64,000 bases of DNA. It comes from Embleya sp051903075. Lineage in GTDB: Bacteria > Actinomycetota > Actinomycetes > Streptomycetales > Streptomycetaceae. A model generated the notes under the pieces. That model saw only the letters and a list, made by a program, of their open reading frames with translations. It had not been told where the DNA came from and did no database searches. How positions within the stretch are numbered: the first letter of the stretch is position 1; each line of letters opens with the position of its first letter. The stretch spans positions 238,593 to 302,592 of the forward strand of contig NZ_CP182424.1 in the NCBI RefSeq assembly GCF_051903075.1, written 5' to 3'. Shown here piece by piece: positions 9,542-18,760 of this stretch. Made by a program: the position numbers and the translations under genes.

Positions 9542-9653
9542 TGGATGACGACTCCTTCGACATTGGCCCCATCGACAGCGCCGGCTAAGGCGGATGACCA
9601 CAACCTCTCGCTTCGCGCCCAGCCGGTCGGGGGTACCGGCCACACTGGACCCC

Positions 9654-9914
9654 ATGACAACCACGACACCCCGCCGCTGGTACGGCCAGGACCAGTTCGG
9701 CGACCCGCCCCCGCCCGAGGGCACCCCCGGCATCGAGCTGGTCGGCGGCCCGCTCGACGGACTGTGGATGGTCCTGATCGACAACGGCCCACAGCACTAC
9801 CCGAGGGGAGTCGCGCTGTACGCCGGCAACGGCGCCTACCCGGACGGACGTTCCCACTACGTCCACGCCGACCCGCCGGACGGGCGACTGCACTGGGAGG
9901 GTGACAGCGCCTGA
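9654..9914 (+). CDS. Hypothetical protein, 86 aa; second gene of the module
   Basis: Begins at ATG 9654 (MTTTTPRRWYGQDQ); the upstream in-frame residues lack coding character. A proline-rich N-terminus (GDPPPPEGTPGIE) is followed by GGPLDGLWMVLI and HYPRGVALYAGNGAYPDGRSHYV. That pattern of short strands and a GG-PLDG motif recurs in small actinomycete proteins of unknown role. A second copy at 27297-27556 has three single-base indels, which argues that this copy is the functional one. No catalytic motif. Confidence 0.65.
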   Translation: MTTTTPRRWYGQDQFGDPPPPEGTPGIELVGGPLDGLWMVLIDNGPQHYPRGVALYAGNGAYPDGRSHYVHADPPDGRLHWEGDSA

Positions 9915-10075
9915 CCCCGGGGCCGCCCGCCATCCACCCCAACCCCACCGGCGGCCTCCGGTCCGCCCGCGCCATCACCCGGCCCCGCATGCGTGTCGGC
10001 CCCCGGGGCACGGGCGGCCGCCCATCCCACGATTCCCGCTCGCGCGGGCGCCACCGCGCCACACAGGAGACGGCA

Positions 10076-11800
10076 ATGACCCTCGAAGCCACCGCCGAAC
10101 GCCGACGCCCGCACAAGGCCACCAGAGCCGGTATCCACTGGCGCGCCAACTTCGACGGCGACGGGCTGCGCCTGGAGGTCCCCGACACGAGCCACCCCGC
10201 GTGGAAGACCGTGCGCCGACTCCGGATCACGCGACCACCCGCGTACATCGGGGAGTTCCCGACGGAACACCGCGACGTCGTCGTGGCCGCGTTGCGCGAC
10301 GTCTTCGGCCGGGACGGACTCACCCCCGTCTCCCACGTGGACATCGACCTGCGGCTGGACGCCGCCGACCCGCAGACCGGGACGACTCTCGACTGGGCCG
10401 GCATGTCGCTCGCCACCACCGCCCCGGACAGCGCGGGAGTGAGGCTCCTCGGCGGCACCACCGTCGTCACCGGCGCGCTGCTCGTGAAGGGCCGGGGCAC
10501 CGCGAAACGCATCGAGTGGGAGCCCGGAACGGTCGTGCGCGTGCTCGACATCCCGCGCCCGTGTCTCGCAGGACAACCGGGCCACGCGTACACGGTCGTG
10601 GCCGACACCGACGACGATCCCGCCGACGCGCTGCGCCGCGAGGGCCATCGGTTGCTCGGCCTGCGCCACCGCCTGGACATCCCGCCCGCCCCGACCGACG
10701 CGTTCAAGGGCCGCCTCGCCGCTCGTGATCGGACCGCCGGGATGCGAGTCGCGCCCGCCGACTACCCGCACACGGACGCCGACGACGAACTCGTGGTGGA
10801 CCCGGACAATGGCGTCGTCTACGTCACCCGGTTCGGTTACGGCGTCGGTCGGGGCAGAGTGGTCAGCGATTACGTGTTGCCGCTCACCGCCGAACGCGTG
10901 AGCGTACTCGGCGCCTACGAGGAGGAGTTCGGGCGCTCGCGCGCCGCGTACGCGACCGCGGGCGCGAACGCCGAGGCCGCCGCGCTCCTGCGCGCCGGGG
11001 GGTGGACGGCGCAGCGGCTGTGCGAGGTCCGCGACGAGCTGTTCGCGGTCGTCGACGCCGACGACGCCCGCGCGCTGCTCGGCCGCGCCCCGGCCGAGTG
11101 GACGACGGCCGGCTGGCCGATGGAGGACGGCGACAGGGTCCCGGCCGCGGGGGATCCGCGCTGGCGCGCGACGGACGCCGCCCGGTTCGCCGACGCGGGC
11201 ATCGACGCCCGCCGCGCGTACGAGCCCGAACTTCGCCGCGACAGGGGCCGCTGGCTCACCGCAACCGAGGCGATCGCCCGTGACCTCATCGTCCCCAACC
11301 ACGCGGGTCGACGGGCCGCCGCACTGCTCGACGGCGTGCGTGACTGCGAGGACCTGCGGGAGAAACTGGTCCACGCCCGCTCCGTGAAGAGCGTCGAGCG
11401 AGAGGGATGGACGCAGGAGCCGTCGAACGAACGGGGGATCCAGCTGGACGAGCACCGGTTCGTCCTGGCCGACGGATCCCACGTGTTGCTGTGGACCGTC
11501 CGCCACTGGTTCGAGGACCCGAAGGTGTCGGAGCACCGGACCACGTACCTTTCCGAGGAATCCGCGCGTCACGCCTGGACGGAGGACCGAGACATGGCCA
11601 GCGACTCCGACGACGACGACTGCCCGGGCCCGGACGTCGACCACTGCGACAACTGCGGAGCCACCGCGCCCGACGACGAGGACGAGTTCCTGCGGTTCGA
11701 CTGGATGGTGGCCAACTTCGGTCTCGCCTGCGGCACCCACTGCTACGAGGAGATGAGCAACGACTCGGGCGAGCATGCCCGACGTCACCACCAGTCGTGA
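10076..11800 (+). CDS. Large hypothetical protein, 574 aa; third gene of the module
   Basis: The ATG at 10076 follows AGGAGA at six bases. The first 80 residues are well preserved in the duplicate at 27719. The middle contains strand-rich segments (VVRVLDIPRPCLAGQPGHAYTVV), a long charged helical section around residues 290-400, and a C-terminal acidic region with CDNCG and a later CGTHC, which could bind zinc. I recognise no enzyme family. The second copy keeps only the first about 110 codons because of a 1.5-kb internal deletion, so most of this protein is single-copy in the window. Context: between two orphan genes and an sIHF gene. Confidence 0.7.
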   Translation: MTLEATAERRRPHKATRAGIHWRANFDGDGLRLEVPDTSHPAWKTVRRLRITRPPAYIGEFPTEHRDVVVAALRDVFGRDGLTPVSHVDIDLRLDAADPQTGTTLDWAGMSLATTAPDSAGVRLLGGTTVVTGALLVKGRGTAKRIEWEPGTVVRVLDIPRPCLAGQPGHAYTVVADTDDDPADALRREGHRLLGLRHRLDIPPAPTDAFKGRLAARDRTAGMRVAPADYPHTDADDELVVDPDNGVVYVTRFGYGVGRGRVVSDYVLPLTAERVSVLGAYEEEFGRSRAAYATAGANAEAAALLRAGGWTAQRLCEVRDELFAVVDADDARALLGRAPAEWTTAGWPMEDGDRVPAAGDPRWRATDAARFADAGIDARRAYEPELRRDRGRWLTATEAIARDLIVPNHAGRRAAALLDGVRDCEDLREKLVHARSVKSVEREGWTQEPSNERGIQLDEHRFVLADGSHVLLWTVRHWFEDPKVSEHRTTYLSEESARHAWTEDRDMASDSDDDDCPGPDVDHCDNCGATAPDDEDEFLRFDWMVANFGLACGTHCYEEMSNDSGEHARRHHQS

Positions 11801-11963
11801 GACCGGCCGTCCCGGCCGTGAACGCGCGCTACGTGTTCCGGTCTCGCGCGATGGGTCGTAGGGCGAAGGACCACGTGTGGTGTCGTGCGCGGAGGAGGGG
11901 GAGGTGGCCGGTCCAGGCGGTATCGGGCAGCGGCGAGGGCCGTCGAACGGGAGCCCCCCGCCA

Positions 11964-12192
11964 ACGGCATCGGATGACGCGATCGGTTCCATTGCGGCGT
12001 GGGTCCGCCCGGTCGCGGGATCGAGGTCTTTCGGCATCATCCGTAAAGCTGCTGGTCGAGGCCACGAACATGCGGCCGTGATGGGCCGGTTGCGATCGGA
12101 TGACGCGAGGAGAAACCGATGACCGTGCCCGTGATCGGTCTTGAGGAGCGCCGGGCCGCGCTCTCGAAGGCCGCCGCCGTGCGCAAGGAGCG
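11964..12192 (+). repeat. 229-bp block identical to 28136-28364
   Basis: This block covers the leader and the first 74 bases of the sIHF gene. By direct comparison it matches 28136-28364 base for base (constant offset 16172). The first mismatch downstream is at 12193. The identity includes about 155 bp of non-coding leader, pointing to a recent duplication, to gene conversion, or to selection on the leader. Confidence 0.85.
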
Positions 12193-12433
12193 GGCCGCAG
12201 TGAAGGAGGAACTCAAGCGCGGCAGGATCTCGCTGCGCGAGGTGTTGGACACCGACACCCTGGCGGTGCGCAGGATGCCGGTCCGAGCCTTGCTCGAGTC
12301 CCTCCCGGACATCGGGAAGGCGCGCGCGGACCGATTGCTCGCCGAACTGGGTATCTCCACGAGCCGGCGAGTGCAGGGCCTGGGCGTACAGCAACGCGAC
12401 CGGCTTCTGGAGCGCTGCGCTCCGCAGGCGTGA
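12119..12433 (+). CDS. Integration host factor, actinobacterial type (sIHF/mIHF)
   Basis: 104 residues. The N-terminal helix (LEERRAALSKAAAVRKERA) followed by ALLESLPDIGKARADRLLAELGI and SRRVQGLGVQQ is the signature of the actinobacterial integration host factor, a nucleoid-associated protein. Its helix-two-turn-helix segment binds the DNA backbone and bends or compacts DNA; in streptomycetes it affects nucleoid structure, sporulation and antibiotic production. GAGGAG precedes the ATG. This is probably an accessory paralogue rather than the housekeeping gene: it sits among orphan genes, and the middle segment (LREVLDTDTLAVRRMPV) differs from what I remember of the usual sequence. A frameshifted twin lies at 28291-28606. 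Confidence 0.88.
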   Translation: MTVPVIGLEERRAALSKAAAVRKERAAVKEELKRGRISLREVLDTDTLAVRRMPVRALLESLPDIGKARADRLLAELGISTSRRVQGLGVQQRDRLLERCAPQA

Positions 12434-12477
12434 CCCGCGGACGCGGGTCACCAACGGACGCCTCGAATAGCGCGGCC

Positions 12478-12795
12478 ATGGAGTTCGATCCGCAGGACCT
12501 GGCCGACACCACCATCGCACTCGAGTTCCAGGGCCACGCGGCCCGAGGGTCGCGCAACTGGGACGAAGCGGTTCGCCTGTACTAACTGGCCGCAGTCGGG
12601 CTCGATCACCTCGGTTCCCCGGCTGAGGAGGTGACTCGCGTCCTGCAGTTGGCGGTCGAAGCCTGGCTGCGGGTCGAGAGCCCCGATGCCACCGTGGGTT
12701 ACGCCCTCGGTCATCTCCTCGTCCGGGTCGCACCGGACAGGGAACGAGACATTCCCGCCATGCTGCGGCGGCTCGACGCGGTGCGCACCGAGTAG
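12478..12795 (+). pseudogene. Small gene interrupted by an in-frame TAA
   Basis: From ATG 12478 a 105-codon frame with excellent codon bias runs to TAG 12793-12795, broken only by TAA at 12583-12585 (codon 36, after NWDEAVRLY). Sequence after the stop continues in the same frame (LAAVGLDHLGSPAEEVTRVL...). The helical pattern A-x-x-LY-xLAAVGLDHLG looks like a TPR-type protein. A C- or T-ending tyrosine codon duplicated from the preceding TAC is the simplest ancestor. It is either a fresh nonsense pseudogene or a sequencing error. Confidence 0.65.
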
Positions 12796-12815
12796 TCCAC
12801 GCAGCCCCGAGGGGT

Positions 12816-13121
12816 TCATGTGCGTGGGGTGTCGTCGGCCGCCTCGGCTACTCGACGCTCGAGCAACCGTGCCAGGTACTTGAGTACAGCCGGATCGGTG
12901 TCGCCTTCGGGGAACAGCCCCGGATCCAGGTCGGCCATTGTCACGAGACGATTCGGGTCGTGGAGCCCGGCCGTGCGCTCGATCACGTATGCCGCGTAGT
13001 TCACGGCGGCGCGACGCAACATCTCTGGGTCCACGTCAGGTTCGGGGGCGGACGTGCCCTCGTCCATCCCACCGTCCGGCTTGGCTTCCTCGTCCCGCGA
13101 ATCGTCGACCATGATGTCCAC
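12816..13121 (-). CDS. Hypothetical acidic protein, 101 aa
   Basis: Starts at ATG 13121 with GGTGG six bases upstream. The N-terminal 35 residues are acidic and probably disordered (DSRDEEAKPDGG). The rest is helical (DPEMLRRAAVNYAAYVIERTAGL, then AVLKYLARLLERRVAEA). No family recognised. An uncertain upstream frame on the same strand stops within its ribosome binding site, suggesting a two-gene unit. Confidence 0.6.
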   Translation of the reverse strand: MDIMVDDSRDEEAKPDGGMDEGTSAPEPDVDPEMLRRAAVNYAAYVIERTAGLHDPNRLVTMADLDPGLFPEGDTDPAVLKYLARLLERRVAEAADDTPRT

Positions 13122-13880
13122 CTCAGGCTTGTCTCGTCTCCCGGTGCCCAGGCACCTCGCACCGGATCAAGGATGAACACAAGCCGATGACCATGATCGC
13201 GGGGGTGGTCATCGAAAGGATGGACACCGAATGTCCGGTCAGCGACTTCGCCTTCGATTCGGGCGTCGCGAGGACCCGGAAGCGGGCCCCGGCCCTGGCG
13301 AAACGCACCTTCGCAGCCGCGGCATCGCTCGCAGGCCTTCCGGTTGCCGAATCTCCCCCGCCGCCGACATCGAGGCGATCCGCTTCCAGCGCGGCCGCCT
13401 GCGCAACGGCGTTGCGGGCGGCCTCGGCGCGGGGCGCGGACGGACCCCACACACGCCCACACACCGTTGCCGGAAGCACCTTCCGGCGGCGGCAAGGAAC
13501 GAACCCGACACCATTACGCGGTAGTTGCCGATCCACCCGCTTCCCTATCGCGGGCCGAACGATTGGGCCGGCCGGCCTGCCGCTCCGGACCGTGCCGGTG
13601 CGCGAGAAGGAAGGCGCAGCCCCTGCGACGGCACCCCCGGGAGGGGGAGCACGCGCACGTGGGCGGTCGGGGCACGGTGAGAGTCGCGCGGCCCGAGTAC
13701 GACCCGGGCGTACGCACGCCGGCCGAGCGGAAGCGGTCGGTGGGGGCATGTCGCGCCGAGTATCGTGCAGCGGAGGCGGCCGGCGGGGACCGGCGGACCC
13801 CCGCTCCAGAAGCCGGCCGGCCGTGCCAGGCGCAACGACGAGAAGACGAACGCGGATGTCCACGGGCGGAAGGGAACAGC
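13122..13880. other. Ambiguous coding region
   Basis: Both strands have open frames with good third-position GC. The minus frame (13123 to about 13500, ending in SILSMTTPAIMVIGLCSSLIRCEVPGHRETRQA) stops exactly at the ribosome binding site of the 13121 gene, which favours it. The plus frame from 13187 (MTMIAGVVIERMDTECPVSD) is the rival. I cannot decide between them. From 13550 to 13880 I see nothing convincing. Confidence 0.35.
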
Positions 13881-14681
13881 ATGCCAGGCGGAATTGCGGG
13901 CGACACGAACGCCGACGCGCTGTCGGCCGGCGCGGCCGACGGCGCGGAAAGCAACCCTGCGGTGAGCGTGGTCGGCGGTTTCCCCTACGACGCCGACACC
14001 GCGCACGACCGACGGGTCCGCGCGCGCCTGCGCGAACTCGCCGCGGAGGCGGGCCTGGAACCGGACGCGCTGTTGGTGCTGTTGAACGCACACGCGGCCG
14101 CCGGCGAGGTTCCGAATTCGTGCGAGCGGTCTCCGCGCTCCCCGGGGATCGCGGCCGGGTCGTTTCCGACCGCGAGCGTGGTGGCCGTGCGTCCCGCCGA
14201 CGACGTGTGGGGCGTTACCACCGTGGCCCACGCCGGTGTCCCTTCCGCTCCCGTGCGGCCGTGCGGCGGTGTCGAGCCGTGCCCGTGGCGACGCGACGCC
14301 CCGCCCGGTCAATTCCCCGCCGCGGCGTTCGAACTCAGCGCTCCCACCAGCGCACCCGGCTCGACGCGCCGGTTCGGGTGTCATTCCTCCACACCGGCAC
14401 GCCCCTTGGTCTGCGCCGGCTGGTTGTTGCGCGGCGCCGACGGCAATCCGCAGATCCGCGAACCCCTGCGGACCGGTCGACTGGTGCCGCCGGAGATTCC
14501 CGACGGAGTCGAGCTGTACGACTCGTACACCGAGATGGCCATCGCCAACGGCGTCGCGCCCGACCATCCCGCCCTGCGCGCCCTGCGGCGGACGCAAACG
14601 GCGGGGGCCGCGGACGATCTCGTTCCCCTGCGCGAGATTACCGACGAGACGACGGAGTCGACGGCCCGACCAATGCACTGA
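13881..14681 (+). CDS. DUF6283-like cysteine-containing protein
   Basis: 266 residues from ATG 13881. Residues 22-70 form a helical segment (DRRVRARLRELAAEAGLEPDALLVLL). The second half has the pattern of DUF6283 proteins of actinomycetes and their phages: PCGGVEPCPWRRDAPPGQFP, a conserved FGCHSS and PLVCAGWLL, followed by GVELYDSYTEMAIANGV. The cysteines and histidine (C-x4-C-P-W-R, G-C-H, C-A-G) suggest metal binding, but no function is established. Most family members are shorter, so the N-terminal 90-100 residues are an extension. No operon partner on this strand. The DUF name is from memory of the motif, not from a search. Confidence 0.65.
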   Translation: MPGGIAGDTNADALSAGAADGAESNPAVSVVGGFPYDADTAHDRRVRARLRELAAEAGLEPDALLVLLNAHAAAGEVPNSCERSPRSPGIAAGSFPTASVVAVRPADDVWGVTTVAHAGVPSAPVRPCGGVEPCPWRRDAPPGQFPAAAFELSAPTSAPGSTRRFGCHSSTPARPLVCAGWLLRGADGNPQIREPLRTGRLVPPEIPDGVELYDSYTEMAIANGVAPDHPALRALRRTQTAGAADDLVPLREITDETTESTARPMH

Positions 14682-14859
14682 TCACACGGACGTGCTGCCA
14701 GTCGGTGCAGAGCCGTCGCCCAACTGCCCGGAGCCGGCTGCGAGGGACGGTCTCTCCATAGGTGACATCGAGTTGTCGGCGCAGCGGCGCCACACGGCTC
14801 GGTCGTCGTCGAAGGCGCGACGGCGCGACATCGGGATTCCGATATCGGGCTACGACTCA

Positions 14860-15030
14860 CTATGTCGTCGACCGGCCCCACAATGGCGCGTACTGCTGCG
14901 AGTCGTCCGCGAAACGCGCAGTGGCCGAGCGGACCACCATGCACGGGTACGGCTCTCGGCACCGCTCGCAGTGGCCGTGATGGTGGAGGGTCAGGCGGGT
15001 CAATTCCTCGGCGCGCAGCGGCGACGTCAT
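14860..15030 (-). CDS. Small cysteine-rich protein, 56 aa
   Basis: ATG at 15030 with GAGAAG just upstream, and stop at 14860-14862. The protein has a hydrophilic helix and then GHCERCREPYPCMVV. The H-C-x2-C-x-x-P-Y-P-C arrangement is typical of small putative zinc-binding proteins found widely in Streptomyces. The start shares an ATGA overlap with the end of the upstream frame at 15027-15413, indicating translational coupling. Function unknown. Confidence 0.55.
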   Translation of the reverse strand: MTSPLRAEELTRLTLHHHGHCERCREPYPCMVVRSATARFADDSQQYAPLWGRSTT

Positions 15031-15413
15031 GTCTTCTCGGATCGTTCGACCGTGTGTGCGCCGCCTCGGCTCGTTCCCTCAACAGGCGGCCGTACGGCCG
15101 GTGCGGGCTCCACCACAGATCGAACGGCACCGTGGCCGCGGATTTGGCAGTGGACGTTCCACGCCTCCCCGGTCTTGGCCCTGTTGTGTCGCGGGTGCTC
15201 GGTGACGATGGCTAACGACTCGGCGGACTCGGCCTGTGGCCGGGAGTCGAACCACTCAAGGCCCGCCGTCGCGGCCCGCGGCCACCATTCCTTCGGCCCC
15301 GAGCGCCTGCGGCCGCGTCCGGCCGCGGATCGCCTCGCCCCCGTCGTCGAGTGCTCGTCGACCGCGCGTCGAGGGCATGTGGGCGACGACGACGGAGCCG
15401 GGTTCGTGGACAC
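15027..15413 (-). CDS. Uncertain ORF upstream of the small cysteine-rich gene
   Basis: The frame is open from 15413 but only the last 85 residues (EWFDSRPQAESAESLAIVTEH onward) look protein-like. Its TGA overlaps the ATG of the next gene. A different frame in the same bases reads PFDLWWSPHRPYGRLLRER, also plausible, so a frameshift around 15110-15130 is possible. I cannot name a family; the true start is unclear. Confidence 0.35.
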   Translation of the reverse strand: MSTNPAPSSSPTCPRRAVDEHSTTGARRSAAGRGRRRSGPKEWWPRAATAGLEWFDSRPQAESAESLAIVTEHPRHNRAKTGEAWNVHCQIRGHGAVRSVVEPAPAVRPPVEGTSRGGAHTVERSEKT

Positions 15414-15579
15414 GGGAGCGACCGAAGCGACTCATGCGTCGAACCCTGCGTGCCGTTCGTCGATCGGGATGTCGGCAGACCGCGCGGGCGCGAACGGCGC
15501 CCGGGCATCGGGGAGACGAGGGGAACACGAACCTTCTCGTAGACCGACAGCGCGGGCGACCACCGAACACACCGCTCCG

Positions 15580-15690
15580 CCCCGACCGGTCTCGACGACA
15601 CCCCGCTCGCCGACCTGCTGCGCCGCTACGCCCGGAACGGCCGGAACCCGAGGATCGACTCCGACAGCCGCCCCGCCCGCGCTCGTCGAC
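15580..15690 (+). pseudogene. Scrap related to the 2016-2201 remnant
   Basis: One plus-strand frame reads LDDTPLADLLRRYARNGRNPRIDSDS. It is closely similar to the minus-strand remnant at 2016-2201 and then loses similarity. There is no start codon or ribosome binding site. The rest of 15431-15929 shows no gene that I can support. Confidence 0.35.
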
Positions 15691-15929
15691 CGGAGAGGAT
15701 GCCCGGGACGCCCCGAGGGCACCTGCCGGGCCCCGACGATGTCCGGCGTCCCCCGAGACTGCTCCGACCCGGTGAACAATCCCCGACCGAACGACCATAA
15801 ATACCCCAAATGTCCTACAAGCTGCCCGATCTCGTTCCTAACTTCCCGGACATGGCATACATGCACCCACCCGCAGGAACACCCACGCCGCCCACACCTC
15901 CCCCGCCCCACCACCACGGGGCGCCCGGG

Positions 15930-17194
15930 ATGAGCCTGACTTCCGCCCTGGACAGCCCCCGCACCCCGCTGCGTCGATTCCTCGATTGTGAACTCTCCGC
16001 CGGGGTCCGGCCGTTGCGCGAGAGCTTCCATGCGCAGCACGCCCGGCCGTGCCAACTCCGACGCCCGCCCGGGGTGGGCACGGAAGCCGGCACCGTAGGA
16101 ACCGCCGTCGACCAACGGCTGCGCCTGGCGTTCACCGCAGCACGGCCCGTCGACCTCGCGACGCTCATCGGCGTCGCGTCCTGCGCGGATGCGGCAGGCC
16201 GCACGGCGGGTCGACGGATGCGCCGGATCGGCCGGGAACTCGTCGACCGCCTGACCGACACCGTCCACGCCCTGCGCCCCGACGACCGCGACCTTCCGAT
16301 GGAGCGTGCCCACGAGGAGGAGGAGCACCTGGCCCGGCTGCTCTTGGCCGCGGCCTGGTATCAGGTCGCGGCCCGCAACCTCGGGGGCTTCACGTACACA
16401 CCGCTGTTCCTGGTCGCGTCCGAGGATCCGGCCTCCTTCACCCTGGAGCGCCTGCTTGCTCTGCCCCACCCCGACCTCGTCGCCGACCTCCTCGCCCAGT
16501 TCTACTACGCCGCCTCCGGCCCCCTGGCCGGCCTCCGCGCCGCCACCCCGCCCGCGCGATGCATCGGGGATCCCCCGCTGAACACCGAGAACATCACCGC
16601 CGACGCCGACCTCCTGGTCGACGGCCTGCTCCTGGACGTCAAGAGCACCGGCCGCCCCGGTACTTCTCCCAGGCCACCGCCCACCAACTCCTCGGCTATC
16701 TCCTCCTGGACACCCACGACGAGCACCGCGTGGACAGCCTTGGTCTCTACCTCACCCGCACCGCCACCCTCGTACGGTGGCCGGTCGAGGCGTATCTCGA
16801 CCTCCTCGGCGTCCGCCGCCGCGAACTCCCCGAGCTACGGGCCGTATTCGCACAACTCCTCGCCGGCTGCCAAGTCGACGTCGAGCCCTGGACCCGCGGC
16901 GAGGAGACCCGCCTGCGGCGACTCCTGGAAGACCTGACGCCCGTCCTGGCACCGGGCCACTGCCCGGTGTGCGCGCAGCCGGTGCCCCCCGCGGAGCAGC
17001 GCCTGTACTGCTCGCGCCGATGCGGCACACGCGCTCCCACCCTGCGCCGGCGCGGCCGGCTTCTGGCCCCGGCCGCCCTTGCGCATGCATCCCCGCTCCC
17101 GGCGGAGGTCACCCCCGTCCTCGCGCTCGGGGTCGGGACGGCGTCCGACACGGTCGTGTCACCTCGATCACGCACTCGGGTGACCGCGTCGTGA
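15930..17194 (+). pseudogene. RecB-like PD-(D/E)XK nuclease gene with a frameshift
   Basis: From ATG 15930 the frame encodes about 240 good residues up to ADLLVDGLLLDVKSTGR, then loses coding character. The -1 frame takes over near 16655-16662 (YFSQATAHQLLGYLLLD) and runs to the stop at 17194. Joined, the two halves give about 420 residues with a D...D-V-K catalytic motif followed by a glutamine-containing helix, as in RecB/lambda-exonuclease-type nucleases. A C-terminal zinc ribbon follows (CPVCAQPV...YCSRRCG). One missing base explains the break; a sequencing error is also possible. The intact protein would have been a DNA nuclease, possibly of phage or defence origin. No partner gene nearby. 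Confidence 0.65.
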
Positions 17195-17383
17195 GCTGCG
17201 ACGACACCGAGCGGCCGCTCCGGTCGGGAGCCCATCACCACATGGCTGGGCCGTGATGTCCTCGGCGGTCGGCGGTGTCGCGGTGGGTACGGCCCCCACA
17301 GCGCGTGCTGTGCCGTGATGTCACGAAAGCCGGCCGCGAAGGACACGCTGCCCGCGCCTTTCGGAGAGCGTGGCGTGACGCTT

Positions 17384-18691
17384 TCAATGCGCCTTGGTGG
17401 CGGTGAGCAGGTCTCGGACGCCGATGGCGTTGGGGTGTCGCTCGGCGAGTTCGGTGACGATGCGGCGGATGGCGGGTCGGTCGCGGACTTCGCCGGGTGC
17501 TTCGCGGTGGGCGGCGGCAAGAGCCGTAGCGGTTTGTTCGGGTTTGCCGAGTTGCCACCAGGCGCGGGCGAGGTCGGTGTGCAGGCGTCCGCGTCGCTCG
17601 GGGGTGGGGAACTGCCCCGGGTGCAACCGGCGTCCGGTGTGCAGGGCGGCGCCGGCGTCGCCGAGGGAGTACAGCACCCCGACCTCGTACAGCCCCACCG
17701 ACGCGGGCGTCACCGTGAACACCGTCCTGGCCTCCGGTCCGGCGGGTACGCGCCGGACGGCGCGTTTGGCGTCGGCCATCAACTCCAACGCGTTCGCCCG
17801 GTCCCCGGCACCGGCGCACGTGTAGGCGGCCGTGCACAACATCTGCGCGTACGCCGCCGCCTGTTCCGGTGTGCTCAACCCGGTGGCCTCCATCCGCGCG
17901 GCCGCCTCCATCGTCACGCGCTGCGCCGTGGCCTCCTGCCCCTGGTGGCGCAGCACGATGCTGAGCATCCGTGCCGAGGCGGCGGCGGCCAGCGGCGATC
18001 CGCTGTGGTGGGCGTACACCGTCGCCCGGTCGGCCGCGGTCCGCGCCCGCTCGTACCGGCCGATCTTGGAGAGCATCTCGGTCGCGAGGTCGTAGCACGC
18101 GGCCAGACGCGCGAACGCGCCCTGATCGCCGGGAACGGTGTCGGCGTGGGTGTGCCCGGCGGCGAGCAAGTCCGGCAACGCCGCGATCAGAGCCGCGTGG
18201 TCGCCCTCGTCGTACAGGCGACGGGCGCGCCCCAGCAGGGCGGCGAGCTGGGCGCCGGTGGTGGGGGAGGAGCGAGTGGGGATCGAGGCGAGCGCCTGGT
18301 CGACCCCGCCGAGCATCGTGACGGGAACGGCCGCGAGGGAGGCGGTCAGCAGGCGGCGTCGGCGCATCGAGTCGTCCTCCTCGTCCCGCCGCACGGCGGT
18401 CCGGCCCACCCTAGCCGGTAGCGGCGCGCTCACGCCCAGTGCCGCGCCCAGCACACCGACAGGCATGTCCACCGCGGCGGCCAACCTGCGCAACACCGCC
18501 ACATCCCGACCCGAACGCGCACCCGACTCCAGGCGCGACACGGTCGACGCCGAGTAACCCACGATCGAACCCAGGTCGCGCTGCCGCCAGTTCCGCGCCA
18601 AACGCCCGACACGTACCAAGCCCCCGACGTCGCCACGCGCCGCCAGGACCCGCACCCGCGGCGCGTCCCACGGCGGACGGAGCTCGACCAT
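17384..18691 (-). CDS. XRE-family regulator with TPR-like C-terminus (graspetide cluster)
   Basis: About 435 residues. An N-terminal helix-turn-helix (WRQRDLGSIVGYSASTVSRLESG, about residues 35-60) is followed by a basic segment RRRRLLTASLAAVPVT and some 300 residues of helical repeats rich in alanine and leucine (TPR-like). This design is shared with many Streptomyces regulators that sense peptides or protein partners. ATG 18691 is preferred over GTG 18694 because AGGGGG lies just upstream. It is divergent from the graspetide operon starting at 18888; a palindrome in the shared promoter (18761-18779) closely resembles the one beside the paralogous regulator at 36426-37775. It therefore probably controls the graspetide genes and itself. 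Confidence 0.85.
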   Translation of the reverse strand: MVELRPPWDAPRVRVLAARGDVGGLVRVGRLARNWRQRDLGSIVGYSASTVSRLESGARSGRDVAVLRRLAAAVDMPVGVLGAALGVSAPLPARVGRTAVRRDEEDDSMRRRRLLTASLAAVPVTMLGGVDQALASIPTRSSPTTGAQLAALLGRARRLYDEGDHAALIAALPDLLAAGHTHADTVPGDQGAFARLAACYDLATEMLSKIGRYERARTAADRATVYAHHSGSPLAAAASARMLSIVLRHQGQEATAQRVTMEAAARMEATGLSTPEQAAAYAQMLCTAAYTCAGAGDRANALELMADAKRAVRRVPAGPEARTVFTVTPASVGLYEVGVLYSLGDAGAALHTGRRLHPGQFPTPERRGRLHTDLARAWWQLGKPEQTATALAAAHREAPGEVRDRPAIRRIVTELAERHPNAIGVRDLLTATKAH

Positions 18692-18760
18692 CACGACCCC
18701 CTGGGCGCGCAGACGATGTCCGCCCCCACCGTAGCCGGCGAATCACCCAGCGTCGACGCC

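Noticed and set aside
6575..9784. 1069-residue open frame on the minus strand
   Set aside because: It lies antisense to the helicase gene for most of its length, is glycine/valine-rich without domains, and has no ribosome binding site. High-GC DNA produces such shadows.
9857..12733. 958-residue minus-strand frame
   Set aside because: Antisense to the three module genes and the sIHF gene, which have starts, ribosome binding sites and a duplicate copy in support.
17384..18691. Regulator considered as a lipoprotein or Tat substrate because of RRRRLL
   Set aside because: The arginine segment lies after a clear helix-turn-helix, not at the N-terminus, and the same design occurs in the paralogue at 36426.
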